Below are positions 42,739 to 52,585 of a DNA stretch of 64,000 nucleotides, one piece after another. The stretch spans positions 3,226,668-3,290,667 of the forward strand of contig NZ_MQWC01000004.1 of the NCBI RefSeq assembly GCF_002954405.1, in the 5' to 3' direction. The notes under the pieces were generated by a model. That model was not told the origin of the DNA. It searched no databases and was given only the letters and a program-made list of their open reading frames with translations. Each line of letters opens with the position of its first letter. Positions within the stretch are counted from its first letter, which is position 1. The position numbers were made by a program, and so were the translations under genes. This DNA is from Salinibacter sp. 10B (lineage in GTDB: Bacteria > Bacteroidota > Rhodothermia > Rhodothermales > Salinibacteraceae).

Positions 42739-43401
42739 TCACTGCTCCTCAATTTCGGACGCGAGCTGATCGAGGTACGACTGCATGAATTGCACACGGC
42801 GCTCGGCTTCCTCGCGTCCCGCGGTCGTTTGCATCGTGTCCGGGAGGCGAAGGAGCTTAGCGTAGAAGTGATCCAGCGAGTACGTAGCGTCGTCCGGAGC
42901 TCGAGACTCGCAGAAGGGGTCCTCCGGGTCATAGAAGGCCGTGCCAAGGTCGCCCCCGACCATGAAACATCGCGCAATGCCGACGGCGCCGAGCGCATCC
43001 AGCCGGTCGGCGTCCTGCACGACCTCCGCTTCGATGGTGTCCGGTTGCACGGTGCCCGAGTAGCTATGCGCCTCGATGGCGTGGCCGATTGCATCGATCC
43101 AGTGGTCAGGATACCCAGCGCCCCGAAGAAAGTCGGTAGCGGCCTCCGCGGCACGTTGTGCGGCCTGTGCCCGCCGAGGATCATCTTTTGGAACGACGAC
43201 ACAATCGTGCAGCCATGCCGCGGGGACGACCACCTCCAGGTGCGCGTCCTCGATCCGGGCCAATCGGCGAGCGGTGGTCACCACTCGTTCGATGTGGGCA
43301 CGATCGTGTGCGGCGTCGGCGTCGCTCGTTTGTTCGTGCAGGAAAGCAGAAAACCGATCTTCCCAGGCGGACCATTCGTTGCTGGAAAGAAATTCAGGCA
43401 T
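42739..43401 (-). CDS. HD-domain phosphohydrolase (YedJ-like)
   Basis: 220 aa, cytoplasmic. HD-superfamily residues: AAHDRAHIERVV (first His), PAAWLHDCV (His-Asp pair) and QDADRLDALGAVG (final Asp), with AHSYSG between. Such proteins usually remove phosphates from nucleotides or related molecules; the substrate is unknown. It stands alone and diverges from the GNAT gene. Confidence 0.88.
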   Translation of the reverse strand: MPEFLSSNEWSAWEDRFSAFLHEQTSDADAAHDRAHIERVVTTARRLARIEDAHLEVVVPAAWLHDCVVVPKDDPRRAQAAQRAAEAATDFLRGAGYPDHWIDAIGHAIEAHSYSGTVQPDTIEAEVVQDADRLDALGAVGIARCFMVGGDLGTAFYDPEDPFCESRAPDDATYSLDHFYAKLLRLPDTMQTTAGREEAERRVQFMQSYLDQLASEIEEQ

Positions 43402-43592
43402 GAGGGGCTCTAGTTGATTTCAGAAGGGCAACGGCCCGAAGGCACGGACAGGGCGGGAAAAGCAGAAAGGCATTTCCTTTTGGGTCTGGGGTTGTGCACG
43501 CCTTCCGCCTTCCGTCTGTATCCGACAGAGGGAGCTTTCATCCTGCTTCGACCGAACCCGCTCGACAGCATACCATCTCCAGCCGCATCATC

Positions 43593-44054
43593 ATGGCCTC
43601 CCTCGACATCATTCCGGTACAGAGCAACGAAGACTGGCAGGCCGTCCGGGCCATCCGGCGGCAGGTGTTCATTGACGAGCAAGACTGTCCCCCCGAGGAG
43701 GAGTGGGACGGCCACGACGAGACGAGCCGTCATGTGGTCGGGCGCGTCGACGGGCAGCCGGTGGCGACGGCTCGCTGGCGCAGCGTAGCTCACAACAAAC
43801 AGATTGTGGCCAAGCTCGAACGCTTCGCAGTGTTGGCCGAGCACCGAGGGCAGGGATACGGCACCCAACTCGTAAAGGCCGTTCTTGCGGACGCCCGGCG
43901 GGCTGGGTTCGAGACCTTCCTTCTCCATGCCCAGGCCCACCTGGAAGAATGGTACGCCAGTCTCGGCTTCACGTCCACGGGGCACCGGTTCGAAGAGGTC
44001 GGCATTCCGCACGTCGAGATGATGCGGCACGAAGGAGACACGAACAATCAATAG
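43593..44054 (+). CDS. GNAT-family N-acetyltransferase
   Basis: Start at 43593 (MASLDIIPVQSNEDWQAVRAI), giving 153 aa. ElaA/YjdJ-like layout: RRQVFIDEQDCPPEEEWDGHD at the N-terminus, RFAVLAEHRGQGYGTQLV with the acetyl-CoA-binding loop (about residues 85-100), and LLHAQAHLEEWYASLGFTSTG near the end. The acceptor is unknown. Confidence 0.9.
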   Translation: MASLDIIPVQSNEDWQAVRAIRRQVFIDEQDCPPEEEWDGHDETSRHVVGRVDGQPVATARWRSVAHNKQIVAKLERFAVLAEHRGQGYGTQLVKAVLADARRAGFETFLLHAQAHLEEWYASLGFTSTGHRFEEVGIPHVEMMRHEGDTNNQ

Positions 44055-44058
44055 CAAA

Positions 44059-44088
44059 CGCCGCCCCTTCCGATGGGAGGGGGCGGCG
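44059..44088. terminator. Hairpin between convergent genes (probable bidirectional terminator)
   Basis: Stem CGCCGCCCC / GGGGCGGCG with a 12-nt loop, 4 bp after the GNAT gene stop and about 32 bp after the stop of the foldase on the other strand. T-runs are poor, so termination strength is unsure. Confidence 0.6.
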
Positions 44089-44119
44089 CCTGAGCTTGCA
44101 ATACGTGCCGGATGAGGAG

Positions 44120-45154
44120 TTACTCCTCATAAAGGCCGGCTTGCACGACGTCGGGGTGGACCCGCACGGTCGCGTCCTGCATGAGCTTCTCGACCTCCGT
44201 GTCCACGGCCTGTTTGCGCCGCTCCTGCATCATTTGCTGACGCGCCTTGCTCGTGTCCATCGGTTCGCCGGCGTTGGTGAGCCGGATGACGTGAAAGCCG
44301 TATCGGGTGCGGACCGGCTCCGATGCGATGTCGCCGGAATCGGCGAGGGCAAAGGCCGCCTTCGAGAACGAGTCCACCATCTGGTCTTTCGTGAAGAAGC
44401 CGAGATCGCCGCCCTCGCTGGCCGACGGGCCTTCGCTGTGCCGCCGCGCAAGGGCCCCAAAGTCGGCTCCGGCCTGTGCGCTGTCGATGAGAGCGGTGGC
44501 GGCCTGACGGGCCGAGTCGACCTTCGACTGCGGCGCGTTCTGCCCCGCCCGAAGCAGAATGTGTTGGGCGCGGATGCGGCGGTTCTCCTGGCTATACGAC
44601 TCGACCTCGGAGGAGGTGGGCTCCTCAGCGTTGTCCGCCATTTGCTGCTGGAGGGCCTGCGTCTGCAACTGCTCAGCAATGTAGCTGCGCAGGGAGTCCA
44701 TCGTCATGTTGTTCTGCGCAAGCTGCTTCTTGAGCTGGGCCTGGTTCTGGTAGCGCTGCTTGATTTGCTGGAGGCGCCGGTTGACCTGGGCACTGTCCAC
44801 CGCTACGTCCTCTGCCTGGGCCTTGCCGCGAAGCATGTGTCCACCAGCGAAGCGGCGGACGAGGTCGCGGTGGATGGACTGGAGCGTGTCCGAATTGCGC
44901 TGATTGGGCGAGAGGCGCTGCATCTGCATCTTCGACCGGCGCTGGTACTGGCGGGCCGTCAGCGTATCGGAACCGTACTGGGACGAGACGACCACAGCGA
45001 GCGTGCTGTCAGAGAGGGGGTCGCCTACCTGGTAGGGTACGCCGTTGCTGGAGCTCGACCCTCCTGAGCCGCAACCGGTCAGGACAAGGGCGAGGGCCGC
45101 GACCGATAGGCCGAGGCAGTGAACAAGTCGATTGAACAAAGGAGATATACGCAT
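44120..45154 (-). CDS. SurA-like peptidyl-prolyl isomerase lipoprotein
   Basis: Start at 45154 (MRISPLFNRLVHCLGLSVAAL), lipobox LVLTGCG; about 344 aa. The N-terminal half is a helical SurA/PrsA-type chaperone domain (QQIKQRYQNQAQLKKQLAQ, NMTMDSLRSYIAEQLQTQAL). The C-terminal part is a parvulin (PpiC) domain: RRIRAQHILLRAG, RRHSEGPSASEGGDLGFFTKDQMVDSFS, and VRTRYGFHVIRLT. Periplasmic, helps fold outer-membrane proteins. Confidence 0.9.
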   Translation of the reverse strand: MRISPLFNRLVHCLGLSVAALALVLTGCGSGGSSSSNGVPYQVGDPLSDSTLAVVVSSQYGSDTLTARQYQRRSKMQMQRLSPNQRNSDTLQSIHRDLVRRFAGGHMLRGKAQAEDVAVDSAQVNRRLQQIKQRYQNQAQLKKQLAQNNMTMDSLRSYIAEQLQTQALQQQMADNAEEPTSSEVESYSQENRRIRAQHILLRAGQNAPQSKVDSARQAATALIDSAQAGADFGALARRHSEGPSASEGGDLGFFTKDQMVDSFSKAAFALADSGDIASEPVRTRYGFHVIRLTNAGEPMDTSKARQQMMQERRKQAVDTEVEKLMQDATVRVHPDVVQAGLYEE

Positions 45155-45459
45155 CTGGTGGTTGGGTGCAGGGGTTGGTCGGAAGGACGCGGGACGAACG
45201 CTGAAGACGAACCGGGGGCCTGACGCCCCCAGGGAGAGGATGGATCGTTCGAAATTATCCGGTAGATGCACGCCCCCCCAGCGGACGTGTTTCTACAACT
45301 GAACGAAATCCCGATTTACACCCGGGTTTTTCTCTGGAGGCAAGGGGCAACTCGACGTTCGAAATTTTTCTCACGTTGCTTCTGGATGGCCTGGGGCGAC
45401 GAGGGAGCGTTTTTCTGGGGGGAGAAAGCTCTTTCGAGTGGGGGCAATGGTACTCATCG
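45155..45459. other. Intergenic stretch with a small hairpin
   Basis: About 305 bp between the foldase start and the stop of the 45460 gene. A GGGGGC-ctgac-GCCCCC hairpin at 45214-45230 could end the upstream transcript or lie in the leader of the foldase mRNA. No gene seen. Confidence 0.45.
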
Positions 45460-48400
45460 TTAGAAGCCGGGAGAGATGCGAAAGCCCCACGTCCAGGTGG
45501 TGTCGCCGCGCTGGAACGGCCGGGCGTAATAGGCCTCCAGCAACAGGCTCCCCAGGATGTTGAAGCGGGCTGTGAGGCCGGTACTCACCACGGGAATGTT
45601 CGTTTTGGGGCTGTCGGTTGTAAACTGGAAGTCCGGGGCCTGGTCTTCGGTCCAGGCGACTCCGGCATCGGTAAAGGCTGCGAGTGTGGTTGGCACGTAC
45701 CGAAAAGGGATGAGACTAACCGATTCCGGGCCGAGAAGGGGCACCCGGGCTTCGGCCCGAGCGGTGAGGGAGCGCGTCCCGAAGAGACGGTCGATTTCGG
45801 CACACTGCGAGCGGGTTGGATCATTCTGGACCGGCGTACACCCCTTCTCCGCCTCCCGGATGCCGTTGGAGATGGACTGCACGCCATAGCCCCGCACGAA
45901 GCCCTGACCGTACGGATACCCGATGTACTCGTTGCCAATCCCGAGCCCGTCCCCAAACTCGGCCCCATAGTTGCCCACGTGGAGGCCCTGAAATGCAAAG
46001 GTGACTGGGTTGGCGTAGAGGTAGCGCCGGAGGTCCGCCCGGGCAGTCACGAAACTTTGCTCTCCAACAGCCGGGGCCACCTCCAGACGCCAGCGTCCGC
46101 CTTGGATGGGCCCGGTCAGGCCATTTACCGAAAAGTCGCGCACGTACGCTACACTCGCGTTAGCGAGATAGGCGGGGGCCCGCTCCTGAAAGACCTGTTC
46201 TCCTAGGAGTTGGTTTACGTCGTCGACGGTGAGGTCCTGCCGGATGCCGATTTCACGCACGTTGAGGCCAAACCCGTAACGGGTGGCGCCCAATCCGAAT
46301 TCAAACCGACGGGTTGGATCCAAAGGATAAGAGGTAAAGGCGCCGCTGGACGTGAGGTAGGCCCGGCGCACCACGCTTGCATACCCGGCAACGAGGCCGG
46401 ACTCGTTTGAGATGGGGATGTTGTTTGATCCATACACAATGGGACGGTGCCGCAGCGATCCTCCCCAGTTCCGCTGGCCGCGTCGATTGATGTATGATAC
46501 CCCTCCCCCAATGTCTCGAAGTGTGCCGCGGGCCAGCACCGAAACCGTGAGCGTCTGGTGTCCCAGCATGTCACCGAATCGGAAGCCGATCCCTCCCCCC
46601 ACCTGGCTTCCGTATCGCCCCCCGATCGATACGCCAGCCTGCGGAGGGGAGATCGCTTCCAGGGAGAGCGACGGATCGTAGTCGTGGACATTGTAATCGG
46701 GCGAGGCAGGAGGGAGGCCCGTTCGTGCATCCGCCAGATTCTGCGCCACGAGGCCGGTGCCGAGGGCCGAAATGGGCGGCAATACGCCGGCGGTTGTCGT
46801 ATCGGCGTCCCCTGCATCGGATGGGGCCCGCAGTGGCCCCTCCGCCGTCGTTTGTGGCAGCGGCGTTCCCTGAAGAGCGTCGGTCCCGAGCCGCACGCCG
46901 GTATAGCCGCCTCCGCCGTAGACCGACAACATCATCTCGCCGTTTTGCGCGGCGACCGACATGGCGGGCGACAGGGCCGAGATGCCGCTGACTCCCGTTT
47001 TGAGGTGCGTGACACGATGCAGGTCGCCACGGGCCCGGTTCAGTCGGTACACGTCCTTGAACCCGTCCTGATCGCTGATAAAGTACAGGCTTTCCCCATC
47101 TGGGGAAAACTGCGGATTGTGATGGAGGGCATCCCCGAACGGCTCGCGCACGGTGACCTCGGTGCTTTCGACGTCGATGAAGCCGAGATCCATGTTTGAG
47201 GAGGGGGCCAGCAGGTCGAGGTCGGTCTCCGCGCGGTCGGTCGTGACGGCAATGGTCTCGCCGCTGGGGGCCCAGGTTGGCTGAAGGTAGGCGTAGCGGT
47301 CGTTCGTAAGCTGACGGACCGCATCGGTCTTCAGGTTCAGCACGTAGAGGTCGCTGATTCCCCCCTCGGTGCCCGAGAATGCAATTCGGGATCCATCGGG
47401 GGACCACGCGGGATTCTTAAGGGCCGTTACGTTCTTTATCTGGATGCTGCGTTCAATTTCCTCCGTCTGCACGTTCCAGATTGTAAGCTGGTTGTCGCCC
47501 TGGGCAGAGCTGACAAACGCGAGGCGACGCCCATCGGGCGACCACGTTCCCGCCGAGCTGATGAAGCGCAGTGCGTTGAAGTGCTGCGTCGTCCCGGCGC
47601 GGTCCAGTTTCGCGATCACCTCGCCGGTCTGGGCGTCGGCCACGTACAGGTTGAAGCCGAAGAGCTGTTCGGCGGAGATGTAGGCCACGTAGCGCCCGTC
47701 CGGGCTCAGAACCGGGCCCACATTCGTCTTCGCTCCGGTCGTCTTGGGGCCGAGAACGGTCGTTCCGAGCGAGTCTGGGGAGGTTCGGCCCTTCATGAGC
47801 GGACGATAGGTGTCGCGTGTGGCCTGGGCCCACTCCTTCGTCAGCGAATCCGGCTTCATTCCAAAAAGCTCTGTGTAGGCCGAATCCAGGCCGACCTGCC
47901 CGCCCCGCTTGAAGAGATCCGTCACGGCCTGGTCGCCGTACTTTCCGGCGATATAGGCAAGATACGCCTGCCCGTAGCGGTACGGGAAGTAGGCGCGCGG
48001 ATTGTTGAGCTGCTCGAAGGTGGGCATCGTGTCGCGGCGCACGGCATCGCGCATCCACATGGCCGTGTGACTGCTGCGGCGGCCTACCGACAGGTATTCG
48101 GCCATGCCCTCGACCAGCCACGTCGGCAGATTCTGGAGGCGAATGTTGAGGCTATCCGCATTGAGGGCGAGATCATACTGGAAGGAGTGGATCAGCTCGT
48201 GGCCCAGGACATGGTTCGTCTCGCCGTACGAGGCTGAGAAGGGCATCACCACCCGCTCCCGGATGGATTCCGTAAAGCCCCCCGTGCCCGGCCCAATGGC
48301 TTGCTGGGCCACGTTCGTTTGCTGAAAATCGGCGTCGTTGGCGTAGAAAATGATTGGCTTCTTCTCGTCGAAGCGGTGCAGAAAGACCTGTGAGTGGCGA

Positions 48401-48618
48401 TCGTACCACCGCTCGGCCATGCGGGCAGCGTCGCGCACCGCTGCTTCTTCGGCCGGGTAAAAGTGGAAAATAAAATGATCCGTCTCCAGGGTTTTAAAAT
48501 CGAATTCCTCGTACTGGACGCGGTTGCGTCCGAAGTACTGTGCGTCGACTGTCGGGGCAAGCACGAGGCCCGCGACAAGGGCGATCAGCAGGGCGGCAGC
48601 TGAGAGCCGGTATCGCAT
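45460..48618 (-). CDS. Metalloprotease / TolB-type propeller / outer-membrane beta-barrel protein
   Basis: 1052 aa in three parts after a signal peptide (cleaved near VDAQ/YF). Residues 40-270 are a peptidase-MA-like domain: HELIH at 140-144 is a zinc motif, with the third ligand Glu in WLVEGMAEYLS. Residues 290-600 contain WD40-like beta-propeller repeats (GPVLSPDGRYVAYIS, GTWSPDGRRLAFVS, PAWSPDGSRIAFSG, PTWAPSGETIAVTT, PQFSPDGESLYFIS). From 640 on, the sequence is a BamA-like barrel ending in RISPGF, with a terminal Phe. Such fusions are seen in Bacteroidota and are presumed surface proteases; substrate unknown. Confidence 0.9.
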   Translation of the reverse strand: MRYRLSAAALLIALVAGLVLAPTVDAQYFGRNRVQYEEFDFKTLETDHFIFHFYPAEEAAVRDAARMAERWYDRHSQVFLHRFDEKKPIIFYANDADFQQTNVAQQAIGPGTGGFTESIRERVVMPFSASYGETNHVLGHELIHSFQYDLALNADSLNIRLQNLPTWLVEGMAEYLSVGRRSSHTAMWMRDAVRRDTMPTFEQLNNPRAYFPYRYGQAYLAYIAGKYGDQAVTDLFKRGGQVGLDSAYTELFGMKPDSLTKEWAQATRDTYRPLMKGRTSPDSLGTTVLGPKTTGAKTNVGPVLSPDGRYVAYISAEQLFGFNLYVADAQTGEVIAKLDRAGTTQHFNALRFISSAGTWSPDGRRLAFVSSAQGDNQLTIWNVQTEEIERSIQIKNVTALKNPAWSPDGSRIAFSGTEGGISDLYVLNLKTDAVRQLTNDRYAYLQPTWAPSGETIAVTTDRAETDLDLLAPSSNMDLGFIDVESTEVTVREPFGDALHHNPQFSPDGESLYFISDQDGFKDVYRLNRARGDLHRVTHLKTGVSGISALSPAMSVAAQNGEMMLSVYGGGGYTGVRLGTDALQGTPLPQTTAEGPLRAPSDAGDADTTTAGVLPPISALGTGLVAQNLADARTGLPPASPDYNVHDYDPSLSLEAISPPQAGVSIGGRYGSQVGGGIGFRFGDMLGHQTLTVSVLARGTLRDIGGGVSYINRRGQRNWGGSLRHRPIVYGSNNIPISNESGLVAGYASVVRRAYLTSSGAFTSYPLDPTRRFEFGLGATRYGFGLNVREIGIRQDLTVDDVNQLLGEQVFQERAPAYLANASVAYVRDFSVNGLTGPIQGGRWRLEVAPAVGEQSFVTARADLRRYLYANPVTFAFQGLHVGNYGAEFGDGLGIGNEYIGYPYGQGFVRGYGVQSISNGIREAEKGCTPVQNDPTRSQCAEIDRLFGTRSLTARAEARVPLLGPESVSLIPFRYVPTTLAAFTDAGVAWTEDQAPDFQFTTDSPKTNIPVVSTGLTARFNILGSLLLEAYYARPFQRGDTTWTWGFRISPGF

Positions 48619-48855
48619 GAAGAGGGGGGAACTGTTCAGGAAAACAATGAACAGGGGGGCATCCCCATGACGATAAACCCAACGGGCCGCGCGGCAGGAA
48701 TATTGTGGAAACGAAGGAGTGGGCGTTACGGATATGTGAGTTGTAGGGCCCGTTTCTTACGAGGTGGACAACAGGAGGAGATGTTGCGTCGTCAGGCCTT
48801 ACGCTTCCTATCGTACTGTCGTCCGTCGCGGTTCTCAAGGACATTTCGTGTCCCT

Positions 48856-49203
48856 ATGTCTTCCACGTTGCCCGCAGAGTATACGCCCATAGAAGAGTAT
48901 GCCATCATTGGCGACTGTGCCAGCGCCGCCCTTGTGGAAATGAACGGTTCGATTGACTGGCAGTGGGCCACGTGGTGGCTGGGCGCTCTTCTCGGGACGT
49001 TCCACGGGCTGTTCATCCTAATCGTCATCATGCCAGCCCTGCCCGATGTTCATCCCCGCATGGCCGGAAAGCACCACGGACCCACGCCCACCCGGCAATT
49101 GGAACCGCCTGGATTTATGGCGCTCAACTACGGGCGCAACACCCCTGCGATTACGCTTATCGCACACGCCGTCTATGGCATTCTACTCGGGGCGTTTTAC
49201 TGA
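48856..49203 (+). CDS. Chimeric gene: GH15 N-terminus joined to a membrane-protein C-terminus
   Basis: From the ATG at 48856 the first 35 residues (EEYAIIGDCASAALVEMNGS, then IDW) are the standard start of glycoside hydrolase family 15 proteins, and WLCFP would be expected next. Instead the sequence changes to WATWWLGALLGTFHGLFILI, a membrane helix, followed by PHGPTPTRQLEP-like linker residues (KHHGPTPTRQLEPPGFMAL) and a second helix ending ILLGAFY. So about 35 residues of one gene are fused in frame to the end of another by a deletion. The product, 115 aa, may be a small two-helix membrane protein or not made. Confidence 0.7.
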   Translation: MSSTLPAEYTPIEEYAIIGDCASAALVEMNGSIDWQWATWWLGALLGTFHGLFILIVIMPALPDVHPRMAGKHHGPTPTRQLEPPGFMALNYGRNTPAITLIAHAVYGILLGAFY

Positions 49204-49418
49204 GGGTCGGCAGGGGGAAATGGGAGGGCAGGTGGGCGGGCGAGTCCAACGCGCCGTCCGTGGATTTTGGGAAAGAATTCCGGTGGGGGACGAGTGCTGT
49301 GAATCCCGCCCGGGGGGCACGCATTTGATAGAGCCACTGTTGATGTTCATACTGAGGCGTTCGGACATTCTCTCTGCCTCCGTTGGACGCTCTGTCACCT
49401 ATATCCCGCGCGCGGATC

Positions 49419-52265
49419 ATGTCTCTTTTGCGATCAAGTCGCACCTTCCAGATCCTTCTGGGAATTCTCGGGGTCATTCTGACCACTCTACTGGTGGCGC
49501 CGGAGCTACTCGTGGAATATCTTTGGCTGGGGGAACTGGGCTACGAAGGGGTGTTTTGGACCATCCGGTCCACTCAGGTGCTGCTGTTCCTGCTCGTGTT
49601 CGTCATCGCTGGCCTCTACTTCGGGGGAAACTTCAACGTCCTCCTCCGCCGCATTCCGCCGTTGTGGGCTTCCCGCTGGGCGCAGGGCGGAGAGGCGCCC
49701 GATCTTGGAGGGGAGCCCCTTACCCGCGCTCGCCTCAAGCGCTTTGCGTACGTCGTTGCTGGGGTGCTGAGCCTCCTCTTTGCGACTGGCTTTTCGGGGC
49801 GTTGGGACGACCTTCTGCGGTTCTGGTATGCCGGCTCTTACGGCACGTCCGATCCCGTCTTCGGCCACGATCTGGCGTTCCACATGCTAGAGCTGCCCTT
49901 CATTCAGGCAATGCAAAGCGCCCTTGTCGGGCTGGTTTTTCTGGGCCTTCTGGCACTGGGCACCGGCTACGTGATGGCGGGCGAGATCGGCGTGCAGAAC
50001 GGTCAGTTTAAGGTCAAGTCCGGGCCGCTGCGCCACCTGGGCGCCAACCTCATTGTGCTGTTGCTGGGATGGGCCTGGGGCTTTTATCTTGATCGATACG
50101 AGATGCTTCAGGAAGGGGGCAGTGGGGCCGTCTATGGCGCTGGGTATACCGACGTGAATGTGATGATTCCGGCGCTGTGGCTCATGATTGTGGCGACACT
50201 CGCACTGGTCGCCATCGTGGCGTACAATCTGTACCGCGAAAACCTGCGCCTTCTGGGCATCGGCGTGCTCGGATACGTGGTGCTGTTGGTGGGCGGGCTT
50301 GTCGTGGCCCCAACCCTCGTGACCCAGCTCACGGTGCTGCCGAACGAGCTGGAGGTGGAGCGCCCCTATCTGGAACACAACATCGAGCTCACGCGCGAGG
50401 CGTTCGATCTCAATAAGGTGCAGGAAACCTCCTATCCGGCCCGGCCCAACCTCACGACCCAGGACATTGAGAACAATGAGGAGACGATCGAAAACGTGCG
50501 GCTGTGGGACCCGCGTCTGCTGATTGACACCTACAAGCAACTCCAACAGATCCGGACCTACTACGAGTTTTACGATGTGGATGTCGACCGGTACGACATC
50601 AACGGGGAGTACCGGCAGGTCATGCTCTCGGCCCGTGAGTTGACCCAGCAGTTGCCGCAGGGCTCCAACAACTGGGTGAACCGTCATCTGCAGTACACGC
50701 ACGGCTACGGCTCCGTGGCAAACCTCGTGGCACGACAGGGCACCGAGGGGTCGCCTGAGTTTCTGGTGAAGGACCTGCCGCCTGTGGCCAGCGACTCGAA
50801 CCTCGCGGTGGACAACCCGGCCATCTACTACGGCGAGCGGGTGCCGACCTATCGGCTCGTGACTACCACTGCGCAGGAGCTGGACTATCCAAAGGGCGAC
50901 GAAAACGTCTACACCACCTACGACGGGACGGGGGGCGTGAACATCGGCAGCTTCTGGCGGCAGCTCCTCTTTTCCTACTACACGGGGGATTTCAACATCC
51001 TGCTCACCGATTATCTCACCGACGACAGCCAGATCCAGTTCTGGAACAGCCTCAGTGAGCGGGTGCGCCGCGTAGCGCCGTTCCTCCAGTTTGACGGCGA
51101 TCCGTACTTTGTGCTCAGCGACAAGCGGCAGTACTGGATTCAGGACGCTTATACCACGTCTCGCTCGTTCCCTTATGCGGAACCGATCCGCGATCAGCGC
51201 GGCTATGAGGGGACCCAGTACATTCGCAACTCGGTGAAGATCGTGGTGGATGCGTACAACGGCGACGTGTCTCTGTACGTTACCGATCCGGACGATCCCA
51301 TCATCCAGACCTATCAGGACATTTTTCCGGATCTCTTCCAGCCGCTGAGTGCGATGCCGGAAGACCTGCGCAGCCACATTCGCTATCCGCAGGACCTCTT
51401 TGAGATGCAGATTGAGCGGTACAAGCGATACCACATGACGCAGCCGCAGATCTTTTACAACAACGAGGACCTGTGGACACGTCCCAACGAGCAGTACGCG
51501 GGACGGCAGCGCAAGATGGAGCCCTACTACATCATGACGAAGCTGCCCGGGAGCGATCGTCAGCAGTTTATGCTGATGACGCCGATGACGCCCGAAAACC
51601 GGGACAACATGATTGGCTGGATCGCCGCAAAATCCGACGCGCCCAACTATGGCGAGTTGGTGGTCTACAATCTACCGAAGGAGCGACTCATCTTTGGGCC
51701 GAACCAGATCGAGTCGCGGATCGACCAGGACACGGAAATCTCGCAGCAGCTCTCCCTGTGGGATCAGCGTGGATCGAACGTGGTGCGGGGGAACCTCATC
51801 GTGGTGCCCATTGAGGAATCCTTCCTCTACGTGGAGCCCATCTTCCTCATTGCCGAAAACATTCAGATCCCGCAGATGCAGCGGGTGATCGTGGCGTACG
51901 GCGATCGAGTGGCCATGGAGCCGACCCTGCGACAGTCGCTCAATACAGTGATGGGCGAACAGGTGGTGGAGCCGCGTCGGCAGCGGGCGCTCGCGAGTAT
52001 GCAGCGAGCGGCGACTGCTGCTCAAGCCGCAGCCCCGCAACGCATTGAGGAGCTGGAGCGAGCGAAGGAGCTCATCCAGGAGGCCCGTGATGCACTCCAG
52101 AGTGGGGACTTCGCGCAGTTTGGCAACCGGTTCAACGAGCTCGAAGAGGTGCTGAGCAACGTGCCGGTGGCGGATACGACTACCGCGCCGGCGCCTGCGA
52201 CTCCGGCACCAACGACGCCGGCACCGGCAGACACGGTGGCGGCGACGGAGGCCGGGACGCCCTAG
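49419..52265 (+). CDS. UPF0182-family large membrane protein
   Basis: Start at 49419 (MSLLRSSRTFQILLGILGV), giving 948 aa. Seven predicted membrane helices lie in the first 300 residues (for example TLLVAPELLVEYLWLGELGYEGVFWT, VLLFLLVFVIAGLYF, VLLVGGLVVAPTLVTQL), followed by a large extracytoplasmic part with family motifs NIELTREAFDLNKVQE, VRLWDPRLLIDTYKQLQQIR, GYGSVANLV, INYG-like IYYGERVPTYRLV and NVYTTYDGTGGVNIGSFWRQL. The C-terminus is an Ala/Thr/Pro-rich tail. Function of the family is not known. Confidence 0.92.
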   Translation: MSLLRSSRTFQILLGILGVILTTLLVAPELLVEYLWLGELGYEGVFWTIRSTQVLLFLLVFVIAGLYFGGNFNVLLRRIPPLWASRWAQGGEAPDLGGEPLTRARLKRFAYVVAGVLSLLFATGFSGRWDDLLRFWYAGSYGTSDPVFGHDLAFHMLELPFIQAMQSALVGLVFLGLLALGTGYVMAGEIGVQNGQFKVKSGPLRHLGANLIVLLLGWAWGFYLDRYEMLQEGGSGAVYGAGYTDVNVMIPALWLMIVATLALVAIVAYNLYRENLRLLGIGVLGYVVLLVGGLVVAPTLVTQLTVLPNELEVERPYLEHNIELTREAFDLNKVQETSYPARPNLTTQDIENNEETIENVRLWDPRLLIDTYKQLQQIRTYYEFYDVDVDRYDINGEYRQVMLSARELTQQLPQGSNNWVNRHLQYTHGYGSVANLVARQGTEGSPEFLVKDLPPVASDSNLAVDNPAIYYGERVPTYRLVTTTAQELDYPKGDENVYTTYDGTGGVNIGSFWRQLLFSYYTGDFNILLTDYLTDDSQIQFWNSLSERVRRVAPFLQFDGDPYFVLSDKRQYWIQDAYTTSRSFPYAEPIRDQRGYEGTQYIRNSVKIVVDAYNGDVSLYVTDPDDPIIQTYQDIFPDLFQPLSAMPEDLRSHIRYPQDLFEMQIERYKRYHMTQPQIFYNNEDLWTRPNEQYAGRQRKMEPYYIMTKLPGSDRQQFMLMTPMTPENRDNMIGWIAAKSDAPNYGELVVYNLPKERLIFGPNQIESRIDQDTEISQQLSLWDQRGSNVVRGNLIVVPIEESFLYVEPIFLIAENIQIPQMQRVIVAYGDRVAMEPTLRQSLNTVMGEQVVEPRRQRALASMQRAATAAQAAAPQRIEELERAKELIQEARDALQSGDFAQFGNRFNELEEVLSNVPVADTTTAPAPATPAPTTPAPADTVAATEAGTP

Positions 52266-52315
52266 TGGGGCATCAGGGGCTCCAGATCGGGTAGAACGCT
52301 ACTTGTGGACTGAAT

Positions 52316-52544
52316 TCATACCAACTCCGGGTGCTCTCTATTCCGGTAGGAAGCAGGCGTCCGTAGCGCCGTTGGACTCCAACGACGCTACACAGGTGGC
52401 CTTTCCCTCGTCTGACGGAGACTCCCCAATCCTACAGTCCAACGCTGTTTCTGGTGCCCTCCTTGACGGCGCCGACGACACGAGAGGGGGGCGTATTGTA
52501 CCGCCGGACCTCCTGTCTGAAGTCTGCAGCAGGATTCGGTATCA
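52316..52544 (-). repeat. MITE-like element, copy C (223 bp plus TNA target duplication)
   Basis: Element 52319-52541, opposite orientation to A and B, flanked by TCA at 52316-52318 and 52542-52544 (TGA in the element's own direction). Same ends (GATTCGGTA, TACCAACTCCGG). The core palindrome lies at 52363-52391 with one G-T pair where A has T-A and B has C-G. Confidence 0.9.
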
Positions 52545-52585
52545 GGCTGCTGAATGCCGTATTCAATACGGCTGCCCCTCCAATC

